NCBI GenBank assembly: GCA_003133285.1
Contig: PKWR01000151.1
Location: 1-9,677 of the forward strand
Origin: Coriobacteriia bacterium
Lineage (GTDB): Bacteria; Actinomycetota; Coriobacteriia; Anaerosomatales; PALSA-660
Reading direction: 5' to 3'
Length of the DNA stretch: 9,677 bases
Positions 1-5,809 of the stretch are shown here, one piece after another (the first letter of the stretch is position 1; every line of letters begins with the position of its first letter). The translations under genes were made by a program, and so were the position numbers. Under the pieces are notes generated by a model that made no database searches, was not told the DNA's origin, and saw only the letters and a program-made list of their open reading frames with translations.

Positions 1-23
1 GCGATGATCCTGCCCTTGCTCAT
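1..23 (-). CDS. N-terminus of an unidentified gene, cut by the window edge
   Basis: On the minus strand an ATG at 23-21 follows AGGAGG with a five-base spacer, an ideal ribosome binding site. The visible residues read MSKGRII and then run off the window. It starts 45 bases after the stop of the HAD phosphatase on the same strand, with no terminator-like hairpin between, so it is probably the third gene of the MFS-HAD unit. Seven residues are too few to assign any family. Confidence rests on the start signal only. Confidence 0.55.
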
Positions 24-68
24 CGCGTCCTCCTGTCGGATGTCGGCCCCGCTACAAGCGCGGCCCCC

Positions 69-797
69 TTAGACCGATCCCCTCACCGCGAACCGCTCGA
101 CGTCGCCGTCGAGCAGAGCGGGCAGTTCTGTGATGGAACCCAGCGCGAAGGCCGGGCCCGGTGCGAGCACGTCTGAAGCACTGAAAGCCCCCCACAACGC
201 CGCCACAGCGACCGCACCTCCCGAGAGTGCGGCCTGGACGTCATGGGGGCTGTCTCCCAAATAGATACAATACCCCAACTCAACGCCCATCCTCTCGGCC
301 GCCACGCACAGGGGATGAGGGTCAGGCTTGTGCAGCAGGACGTCGTCGGCGGTCACGATCGCGCTCATGAAGCGAGCGAGACCGAAGTGCTCGATGCCGC
401 GTGTCGCAGACTCGGTCCCCTTGCTCGTGACGATGCCCATGGGCACACCGCGCCGCTCGAGCTCCGCCAACGTCTCGATCGTCCCCGGATAGGCGCGCGC
501 GATCTCGTCGTGGTGAGCGCGGTTGAACTCGCGGTAGGCCTTCAGCAGCTCGGTCGCGTGCCCCGGGGCCATATCCTGGAACTGGGTCGTGAGCGGCTGC
601 CCGACGTTGGCCATGGTGATCTCGTCGGGAAGGGCCTCTCCCAGCACGGTCTTGGTGGCGTGGCGGAACGAGACCCGGATGAGCTCGACCGTGTCGATGA
701 GCGTTCCGTCGAGGTCGAAGATGACGGCCTGGAGCTCCGCCAGCCGCGCGCGGGGCTCCGGCAGCGAGGGGTTCGCGTGCGAGGAACGTGTTCTCAT
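69..797 (-). CDS. HAD-superfamily hydrolase (phosphoglycolate phosphatase / PpaX-like)
   Basis: The 242-residue product has all four HAD motifs in order: DLDGT at 28-32 (nucleophile D28 and acid/base D30), VTSK at 123-126 (motif II, S125), KPDP at 157-160 (motif III lysine K157), and GDSPHD at 181-186 (motif IV, Mg2+-binding acids). The helical insert between motifs I and II (about residues 38-105) is the cap of subfamily I, as in phosphoglycolate phosphatase, pyrophosphatase PpaX and beta-phosphoglucomutase. It should be a soluble cytosolic phosphatase acting on a small phosphorylated metabolite; the substrate cannot be read from the sequence. The ATG at 797 gives a slightly long N-terminus of about 20 residues before the first strand and lacks a strong ribosome binding site, so the start is less certain than the rest. 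It lies 41 bases downstream of the MFS gene and is probably co-transcribed with it. Confidence 0.9.
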   Translation of the reverse strand: MRTRSSHANPSLPEPRARLAELQAVIFDLDGTLIDTVELIRVSFRHATKTVLGEALPDEITMANVGQPLTTQFQDMAPGHATELLKAYREFNRAHHDEIARAYPGTIETLAELERRGVPMGIVTSKGTESATRGIEHFGLARFMSAIVTADDVLLHKPDPHPLCVAAERMGVELGYCIYLGDSPHDVQAALSGGAVAVAALWGAFSASDVLAPGPAFALGSITELPALLDGDVERFAVRGSV

Positions 798-838
798 GCG
801 GCCGATAGTAGCATCCTGTCCGCGCCCGTCCGGCACGG

Positions 839-2101
839 TCAGGTCGCCTCGAGCCATGCGGGCGGCTCCTCGTGGTGGCGGAGCAGAAGCCAGGTCGCGA
901 GCGCGCCCGCGGCATAGAGCACGGTCGCGATCGCGTAGGGGACCGTGTAGGAGAAGGCCATGAGGCGGCCGCCCAGCGCGCTGCCCGCCAGCCAGGACAC
1001 GCTGTAGCCGAACGAGACCATCCCGGCGACGATGGCCCGCTCGCGTCCCGGGACGTGCTCCATCGTGTACTGGTTCCAGCTGGGCCACGACATGTTCATG
1101 AACGCTCCGCGGAGCCAGAAGACGAGCGCCGCCACCGGGAGGCTCGTGATGAACGGGATCGCGGCGAGGAACGGGATGCTGGCGGCCTCGGCGAGTGCCG
1201 TGGCGCGCACCGTCCCGAAGCGCCGGGCCAGCAGCGGGGCGCCCAGAGCGGCGAAGCCCATCGCGAGCTGGGACACGCCCTGGATGATGCCGATCTCGCC
1301 GATCGACGCGTTCAACTGCCGTCGCAGGTACAGCGACAGGAACGGGATGATCAGCCCCGCCCCGACCGAGATCAGCACCTGCGGTACCAGCAGGCGGCCG
1401 ACGTGGGCCCACGACCGGAACCCGCGGACGGTCTCGAGATAGTGCTTGAAGGCATGCCGAGGATGCCCGAGCGCCTCGCGCATCATCAGCAGCGGGACCG
1501 CCGATACGAGGAACAGTACGCCGGCGACGGCGACGGTCGCGCGATACGAGCCGACCTCCCCGAGCGCTCCGGCGAGCAGCGAGGGCAACACCCCGCCGAT
1601 CAGCCCGCCGACCATGCCGCCCATCACCCGGACGAACAGGTCGGCCGTGTAGAGATGGCTGCGCTCGAAGGGCGTGCTGTTCTCCGCGAGGAACGAGACC
1701 GGCGCCGCCTGCATGATGCCGTCTCCCGAACCGTACATGGCGCCGAACGCGAGCAGCACGCCGGCCTCCGGCAACCCCGCCTGGCCGAGGCGGGCGACGC
1801 CGTAGAGGGTCGCGGCGACGATGAGGAGGCGGCGGTAGCCGAACACCGCGATGAGCGGGGGCGCGAGAAGGCAGACGGCGGCGGCGGCCAGCGCGAGCGA
1901 CCCTTCCACGTCCCCCACGACGGCCTCCGAGAGGCCGGCGCCCTTCACGTAGAGCGCGAAGATCGTGACGAGGATGCCGATGCCGAGCGACTGGATGCCG
2001 AGAGCGGCAAGGAACAGGCGCGCGTTGCGCGTGAACTTGGCGATGGCGGCGGCGTAGTCCGACACGGTCGATCGGAGAGCCCGCCGGGAGCGTTCTATCA
2101 C
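839..2101 (-). CDS. Major facilitator superfamily transporter, 12 TM segments
   Basis: This 420-residue membrane protein has about 12 hydrophobic segments in two six-helix halves, separated by a charged central loop at about residues 207-236. That is the standard MFS layout and length. The first helix starts near residue 29 after a basic N-terminus. The loop between helices 2 and 3 contains FGYRR (87-91), and the equivalent site in the second half is ARRFGTVR (292-299); both resemble the MFS motif-A region. The product is an inner-membrane permease or drug-efflux-type exporter; the substrate is not recognisable. The open frame extends further upstream, but I chose the GTG at 2101 because GAGGAGGAGG lies 5-8 bases before it and because the protein then has normal length. 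It is the first gene of the leftward unit and is divergent from metY. Confidence 0.88.
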   Translation of the reverse strand: MIERSRRALRSTVSDYAAAIAKFTRNARLFLAALGIQSLGIGILVTIFALYVKGAGLSEAVVGDVEGSLALAAAAVCLLAPPLIAVFGYRRLLIVAATLYGVARLGQAGLPEAGVLLAFGAMYGSGDGIMQAAPVSFLAENSTPFERSHLYTADLFVRVMGGMVGGLIGGVLPSLLAGALGEVGSYRATVAVAGVLFLVSAVPLLMMREALGHPRHAFKHYLETVRGFRSWAHVGRLLVPQVLISVGAGLIIPFLSLYLRRQLNASIGEIGIIQGVSQLAMGFAALGAPLLARRFGTVRATALAEAASIPFLAAIPFITSLPVAALVFWLRGAFMNMSWPSWNQYTMEHVPGRERAIVAGMVSFGYSVSWLAGSALGGRLMAFSYTVPYAIATVLYAAGALATWLLLRHHEEPPAWLEAT

Positions 2102-2218
2102 GGCGGCCTCCTCCTCGTCTCGGGTGCCCACCACAGTACCGCATGACGCCGCGGCGCACGTGCATGAGCGGCGCCGATCCGCGCACGAGTCGCCCGCTAG
2201 TATCGGATATGGCACCCA

Positions 2219-2237
2219 GCGCACCACTCCGGTGCGT
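2219..2237. other. Hairpin / inverted repeat between the divergent units
   Basis: Bases 2220-2225 (cgcacc) pair perfectly with 2231-2236 (ggtgcg) around the loop actcc, with a possible extra G-U pair outside. It lies between the MFS and metY units and upstream of the proposed met promoter. It has no T-tract. It could be an operator palindrome or a chance structure. Confidence 0.3.
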
Positions 2238-2256
2238 GATTCTCGTTGGCGCCGTG

Positions 2257-2265
2257 TGCTAGAGT
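2257..2265 (+). promoter_or_regulatory. Candidate extended -10 promoter for the met leader
   Basis: TGC at 2257-2259 followed by TAGAGT at 2260-2265 fits an extended -10 (TGn-TAnnnT). No good -35 is found 16-18 bases upstream (TGATTC or similar). If used, transcription would start near 2272, giving a leader of about 265 bases with all the structures described below. TAGTAT at 2198-2203 is an alternative -10, also without a good -35. Confidence 0.22.
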
Positions 2266-2273
2266 TCGTTTCA

Positions 2274-2336
2274 CTGACGGCTCTGCCGTCGGCATCACGC
2301 GTACACGATGCCCCGCGCTCTTGTGGGGCCGGTATC
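2274..2336 (+). other. Structured segment of the met leader with alternative pairings
   Basis: Bases 2274-2281 pair with 2285-2292 around UCU (gacggc/gccgtc core plus C-G and U-G). Bases 2291-2296 (ggcatc) pair perfectly with 2307-2312 (gatgcc), and the same gatgcc can instead pair with ggtatc at 2331-2336 (one G-U), enclosing a cccc/gggg stem (2311-2314 with 2325-2328 in an alternative register). The two partners lie in near-identical direct copies, cggcatcacg and cggtatcacg. This may be a switchable RNA. I do not recognise a known riboswitch class here. The structure has not been folded computationally. Confidence 0.35.
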
Positions 2337-2363
2337 ACGAACAGGAGGTGGAACGAGATCCCC

Positions 2364-2441
2364 ATGGTCCGTCTGAACGTGTCGGCAATGGCGATGGACA
2401 TGCTGATGACCCGGCCCGGATCCGTGCGCGAACGCGCATAG
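2364..2441 (+). CDS. Methionine-rich leader peptide upstream of metYXW (25 aa)
   Basis: ATG at 2364 opens a 25-codon frame ending in TAG at 2439-2441. Residues 8-15 read AMAMDMLM: with the start, 5 of 25 residues are Met, four of them in alternate positions 9, 11, 13 and 15 (codons at 2388, 2394, 2400 and 2406). AGGAGGTG at 2343-2350, a perfect 8-base anti-SD match, lies upstream, but with a long spacer of 13 bases. The peptide ends 94 bases before metY. Leader peptides rich in the end-product amino acid are the hallmark of ribosome-mediated attenuation (trp, his and leu operons; Cys-rich uORFs in mycobacteria), so the Met cluster before a methionine operon fits that role. The start codon pairs in a 10-bp bulged stem (2363-2373 with 2393-2402) with the Met codons themselves. 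Function is inferred; translation is unproven and the long spacing is a weakness. Confidence 0.6.
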   Translation: MVRLNVSAMAMDMLMTRPGSVRERA

Positions 2442-2449
2442 AACCGGGC
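2414..2449 (+). promoter_or_regulatory. Candidate attenuator hairpin overlapping the end of the Met leader peptide
   Basis: Outer stem gcccgg (2414-2419) pairs perfectly with ccgggc (2444-2449); inner stem gtgcgc (2424-2429) pairs with gcgcat (2434-2439) around a GAAC loop, with a four-by-four internal loop between. There is no U-tract after it, so if it terminates transcription it is of the U-poor type often proposed in actinobacteria, or it acts on translation or Rho access instead. Its 5' arm starts six bases after the last Met codon, so a ribosome waiting at Met13-Met15 would cover it. Bases 2411-2417 (ccggccc) can alternatively pair over 7 G-C pairs with gggccgg at 2326-2332, which excludes this hairpin. 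Confidence 0.4.
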
Positions 2450-2455
2450 GGCCCA

Positions 2456-2488
2456 GCCGTCGCGCACATCTCCCGAACGGGAAGCGGC
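2456..2488 (+). other. Second hairpin of the met leader, before metY
   Basis: Bases 2456-2460 (gccgt) can pair with 2484-2488 (gcggc), enclosing a small perfect hairpin, tccc (2471-2474) with ggga (2479-2482) around GAAC, the same loop as in the preceding hairpin. From 2489 to the ribosome binding site of metY the sequence is unstructured as far as I can see. Confidence 0.25.
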
Positions 2489-2535
2489 GAATCCACTCGA
2501 CGCCACGCCTCACACGATCAGGAAAGAAGGACACC

Positions 2536-3840
2536 ATGAGCGACTCGACCCACCCCGGTTTCGACACCCGCGCAGTCCACGCCGGCGCTTCGGCAGACCC
2601 CACCACCGGGTCGCGCGCGGTGCCGATCTACCAGACCGTCGCGTACAACTTCAAGAGCGCCGAACACGCCGCGAACCTGTTCGGCCTGCGCGAGTTCGGC
2701 AATGTCTACGGCCGCATCAACAACCCGACCACCGCTGTACTGGAGGAGCGGCTGGTGGCGCTCCACGGCGGCACCCACGCCGTCGCCGTCGCCTCCGGTC
2801 ACGCCGCAGAGAACCTCGCGCTGCTCAACCTCGCGGGCTCCGGCGATTCCATCGTCGCCTCCACCTCGCTCTACGGCGGCACCTGGAACATCTTCCTGCA
2901 CACGTTCAAGCGCCTCGGCATCACGGTGAGCTTCGTCGAGCCCACCGACATCCAGGGCTTCATCGACGCGACGGACGACACCACCAAGGCCTGGTATGTC
3001 GAGACGATCGGCAACCCGCGTCTCGACGTGCCGAACATCAAGGGCCTGGCTGACGCGGGCCGCGCCCTCGGCGTGCCGCTGGTGGTCGACAACACGTTCG
3101 CCACGCCCTACCTGACCCGACCGATCGAGTACGGCGCCGCTGTCGTCATCGAGTCGCTGACGAAGTGGATCGGCGGCCACGGCACCTCGCTCGGCGGCGT
3201 GGTCATCGACGGCGGCAACTTCGACTGGGGCAACGGGCGCTTCCCGCAGTTCACGGAGCCTGACGCCTCCTACAACGGCCTCAGGTTCTGGGAGACGTTC
3301 GGCGACTTCCCGGGGCTCGGCAACGCGGCATTCGGCCTCAGGCTGCGCACCCAGCTGCTGCGTGACATCGGGCCCACACTCTCTCCGTTCAACGCCCAGC
3401 AGATCCTGCTCGGCGTCGAGACGCTGTCCCTGCGCGTCGAGCGTCACAGCACCAACGCCCTGGCTGTCGCCCGCCACCTGCAGGCGCATCCGAAGGTCGC
3501 GTGGGTCACGTACCCCGGTCTTGAGAACCACCCGACGAAGGCGAATGCCGACAAGTTCCTCAGCCATGGCCTCTACGGCGGCGTGGTCGTGTTCGGCGTG
3601 AAGGGCGGCGCCGACGCAGGCACGACGCTTATCGACAACGTCAAGCTGTTCTCACACCTCGCCAATGTGGGAGATGCGAAATCGCTTATCATTCACCCGG
3701 CAAGCACGACACACTCGCAGCTCTCCGACGAGGAACTCGTGCGCGCAGGGATCGGCCCCGACTTCGTGCGTCTGTCGGTCGGCATCGAGAGCATCGACGA
3801 CATCATCGCCGACCTCGACCAGGCGCTTTTGGAGGTGTAG
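2536..3840 (+). CDS. metY: O-acetylhomoserine aminocarboxypropyltransferase (sulfhydrylase)
   Basis: This 434-residue cytosolic PLP enzyme should convert O-acetylhomoserine and sulfide to homocysteine and acetate, the direct sulfhydrylation route to methionine. Cys/Met-metabolism PLP family features are present: YGRINNPT at 58-65 (the Tyr and Arg contact the cofactor phosphate of the neighbouring subunit), SGHAA at 87-91 (phosphate binding), VVDNTFATPYL at 183-193 (D185 holds the pyridine nitrogen), SLTKWIGGHG at 207-216 (Schiff-base lysine K210), HPASTTH at 387-393, and R412 for substrate carboxylate binding. Length of about 430, the long insert at 225-265 and the GTSLGG motif fit MetY rather than the shorter cystathionine gamma-synthase/MetB type. 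ATG 2536 follows GAAGGA by four bases. It is first in a three-gene operon and preceded by the Met-rich leader described separately, so repression by methionine supply is likely. Confidence 0.95.
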   Translation: MSDSTHPGFDTRAVHAGASADPTTGSRAVPIYQTVAYNFKSAEHAANLFGLREFGNVYGRINNPTTAVLEERLVALHGGTHAVAVASGHAAENLALLNLAGSGDSIVASTSLYGGTWNIFLHTFKRLGITVSFVEPTDIQGFIDATDDTTKAWYVETIGNPRLDVPNIKGLADAGRALGVPLVVDNTFATPYLTRPIEYGAAVVIESLTKWIGGHGTSLGGVVIDGGNFDWGNGRFPQFTEPDASYNGLRFWETFGDFPGLGNAAFGLRLRTQLLRDIGPTLSPFNAQQILLGVETLSLRVERHSTNALAVARHLQAHPKVAWVTYPGLENHPTKANADKFLSHGLYGGVVVFGVKGGADAGTTLIDNVKLFSHLANVGDAKSLIIHPASTTHSQLSDEELVRAGIGPDFVRLSVGIESIDDIIADLDQALLEV

Positions 3841-3842
3841 CC

Positions 3843-5036
3843 ATGGACTCGACGGACATCGTCCGTCGGCCGTGGGATGAGACCGCGAGCGCGGGCGTCT
3901 CGGAAACGAAGACGCTCGCGCTCGACGGCGTCATCACCCTCGCGAGCGGGCGGACCCTTGAAGGCGTGCAGGTCGCGTACGAGACCTGGGGACGCCTCGA
4001 CGAGAACGGCTCCAACGCCGTTCTCGTCTGCCATGCCCTGTCCGGTGACAGCCACCTTGCCGGCCTTCGCCCCGGGGAGGATGCGGAGACCGCCCAGCCC
4101 GGCTGGTGGGACGTCATGGTCGGCCCGGGCAAGGCGATCGACACCGAGCGCTTCTTCGTGGTGTGCTGCAACGTGCTGGGTGGCTGCTCCGGTACCACGG
4201 GCCCCAGCTCCATCGATCCGGCAACCGGGCTCCCTTGGGGCCTCCGCTTCCCGATGGTCACGATCGAGGACATGGTCGACGTCCAGGCGCGCCTGCTCCA
4301 AGCGATCGGCGTGCACCGGCTGCTCGCCGTCGTCGGCGGCTCCATGGGCGGCATGCAGGCGCTCGCGTGGGCGAAGCGCTATCCCGAACGGGTCGGGTCC
4401 GTCGTCGCGGACGCGACGACCTGGCGGCTCGGACCGCAGGCGATCGCCTTCAACGAGGTCGGACGGCGCGCGATCCTCGAGGACCCCGACTTCGCCGGGG
4501 GGCATTACTACGCCGAGGAGTCCCAGCCGGAGTCGGGTCTGGGCATCGCCCGCATGATCGGGCACATCACGTACCTCTCGGACGAGTCCATGCACAAGAA
4601 GTTCGGACGCCGCCTGCAAGCCAGCGCCGACTACGCCTACGACTTCGTCTCCGAGTTCCAGGTGGAGAGCTATCTCGCCTACCAGGGCGCGCGGTTCGTG
4701 GAGCGCTTCGACGCCAACACCTACCTCTACATGACGAAGGCGATGGACTACTTCGACCTGCAGGGCGACGCGCCGTCACTGGCCGACGCCCTGCGAGGGG
4801 TGAGCGCGCGGTTTCTCGTCCTGTCGTTCTCGAGCGACTGGCTCTTCTCGACAGCCCGCTCGCGTGAACTGGTGGCAGCCCTGCGCGAGAACGCGAGCGA
4901 GGTCACGTTCGCCGAGATCCCGAGCGCCTACGGGCACGACGCGTTCCTGCTGGAGCCCGAAGCGCAGCACAAGCTCATCGCGCCGTTCCTCGCCAACGGG
5001 TTGCGGCGCGTCTCGCCGGCCGGGGAGGCGGAGTAG
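3843..5036 (+). CDS. metX: Homoserine O-acetyltransferase (MetX)
   Basis: The 397-residue product is an alpha/beta-hydrolase-fold acyltransferase that should transfer an acetyl group from acetyl-CoA to homoserine, supplying the substrate of MetY. The nucleophile elbow is GGSMGG at 165-170 (S167); the rest of the triad is D332 (SSDWLF, 330-335) and H365 (YGHDAF, 363-368). CHALSGDSH (63-71, oxyanion region) and NVLGGCSGTTGPSS (110-123) are typical of the MetX family. Some MetX-like enzymes use succinyl-CoA; pairing with MetY and the GTTGPSS motif favour acetyl, but this is not proof. ATG 3843 starts two bases after the metY stop, and its GGAGGTG ribosome binding site (3831-3837) lies inside the last metY codons, so translation is probably coupled. 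The predicted lid helices occupy about 195-300. Length matches the family. Confidence 0.95.
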   Translation: MDSTDIVRRPWDETASAGVSETKTLALDGVITLASGRTLEGVQVAYETWGRLDENGSNAVLVCHALSGDSHLAGLRPGEDAETAQPGWWDVMVGPGKAIDTERFFVVCCNVLGGCSGTTGPSSIDPATGLPWGLRFPMVTIEDMVDVQARLLQAIGVHRLLAVVGGSMGGMQALAWAKRYPERVGSVVADATTWRLGPQAIAFNEVGRRAILEDPDFAGGHYYAEESQPESGLGIARMIGHITYLSDESMHKKFGRRLQASADYAYDFVSEFQVESYLAYQGARFVERFDANTYLYMTKAMDYFDLQGDAPSLADALRGVSARFLVLSFSSDWLFSTARSRELVAALRENASEVTFAEIPSAYGHDAFLLEPEAQHKLIAPFLANGLRRVSPAGEAE

Positions 5037-5666
5037 ATGACCCCTCGTGAGCTGCTCCGCGCGGACCAGCGCTTCATCGCCGACCTCGTGCCGCAGGGCG
5101 CACGCGTCCTCGACCTGGGTTGCGGCGACGGCGCCCTGCTCGCACGCCTCCGTGAGGAGCGCGGTGCTGAGGTCCGCGGCGTCGAGATCGACCTCGACGA
5201 CATCGCCCGCTGCATCGAGCGGGACGTCCCCGTCTACCAGGGCGACCTGGACGAGGGGCTGGCGGACGTCCCGGACGACCGTTTCGACGTGGTGATCCTG
5301 TCGCAGACGCTGCAGGTCGTGAAACGTCCCCGGCTGGTTCTCACCGAGATGCTGCGCGTCGGTCACCGGAGCGTGGTGTCGTTCCCGAACTTCGGGCACT
5401 GGAAGATCCGCGCCCACCTCGCTCTGCGCGGGCGGATGCCGGTGTCGGACGCCATCCCGTACTCCTGGTACGACACCCCGAACATCCACCACACGACCAT
5501 TGCGGACTTCCGCGACTTCTGCGCCGACTGCGGTGCCGTCATCGAGCGGGAGATCGCGTTCGTCGGCCGCGACGACGGGCGCCCGCGCCTCGTTCGGGTC
5601 GCGCCCAACCTCCTCGCGGACGAGGCGGTCTTCGTCCTGCGGCGCGCGGAGCACAGCCGCGGCTGA
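5037..5666 (+). CDS. metW: Methionine biosynthesis protein MetW (SAM-dependent methyltransferase fold)
   Basis: The 209-residue product has a Rossmann methyltransferase core: VLDLGCGDGALLARL at 24-38 (SAM-binding motif I), acidic GVEID at 48-52 (motif II), and DRFDVVILSQTLQVV at 81-95 (motif IV), followed by the MetW-specific block SFPNFGHWKIRAHL at 115-128 and the WYDTPNIHHTTIADF region at 144-158. MetW proteins are about 200 residues, so this is full length. Known MetW proteins are encoded beside metX and are thought to stimulate or form a complex with MetX; a methyl acceptor is not established. The ATG directly abuts the metX stop codon (gap 0) and is preceded by GGAGG at 5023-5027, nine bases away, inside metX. 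It is the last gene of the operon. Confidence 0.92.
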   Translation: MTPRELLRADQRFIADLVPQGARVLDLGCGDGALLARLREERGAEVRGVEIDLDDIARCIERDVPVYQGDLDEGLADVPDDRFDVVILSQTLQVVKRPRLVLTEMLRVGHRSVVSFPNFGHWKIRAHLALRGRMPVSDAIPYSWYDTPNIHHTTIADFRDFCADCGAVIEREIAFVGRDDGRPRLVRVAPNLLADEAVFVLRRAEHSRG

Positions 5667-5730
5667 CCCCGCTTCTGCTTGTCAGCGGGCGCCGATGATC
5701 CCCTTTTGATCTCGCCCTCGTGCAAACACA

Positions 5731-5764
5731 GAGGAGCCCGGAGGCTTTCGCCTCCGGGCTCCTT
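5731..5764. terminator. Bidirectional intrinsic terminator between metW and the surface-protein gene
   Basis: A perfect 14-bp stem (5732-5745 with 5750-5763), plus an outer G-U pair, closes a UUUC loop on the plus strand. It is followed on plus by a short TTGTTC and on minus by CTGTGTTTGC. It lies 64 bases after metW and 45 bases after the stop of the convergent gene, so it can end both transcripts. The U-tracts are short and interrupted, but stem strength is very high. Confidence 0.88.
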
Positions 5765-5809
5765 GTTCACACCCGGTCTCCGGTCGTGCGAGACGCGGCT
5801 ACCGCAGGG

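Noticed and set aside
798..2186. Long minus-strand frame that fuses upstream residues onto the HAD phosphatase
   Set aside because: The extra part is an Arg/Gly/Ala-rich shadow of the MFS gene in another frame; the real HAD protein starts at 797.
2340..2363. T-box- or cobalamin-riboswitch-like string aggaggtggaacgag
   Set aside because: It only partly resembles the T-box core (AGGGTGGnACCGCG), lacks a specifier stem and a terminator in the usual place, and there is no B12-box. It reads better as a ribosome binding site for the Met-rich leader peptide.
2270..2535. SAM-I or SAM-IV riboswitch upstream of the met genes
   Set aside because: The expected conserved GGCAACC core and flanking helices are not found in the leader on the plus strand.
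2518..3567. Long minus-strand frame opposite metY
   Set aside because: Low-complexity Val/Gly/Arg/Glu composition without motifs, fully antisense to a well-supported PLP enzyme; a high-GC shadow.
4382..4393. tcccgaacggg string shared by metX and the met leader hairpin (2471)
   Set aside because: In metX it encodes Pro-Glu-Arg-Val within a conserved region; the match is short and likely chance.
3693..4619. Minus-strand frame opposite metX
   Set aside because: No recognisable domain and antisense to a gene with an intact catalytic triad.
4776..5654. Minus-strand frame opposite metX/metW
   Set aside because: Shadow frame with Asp/Val/Arg-rich composition and no start signal.
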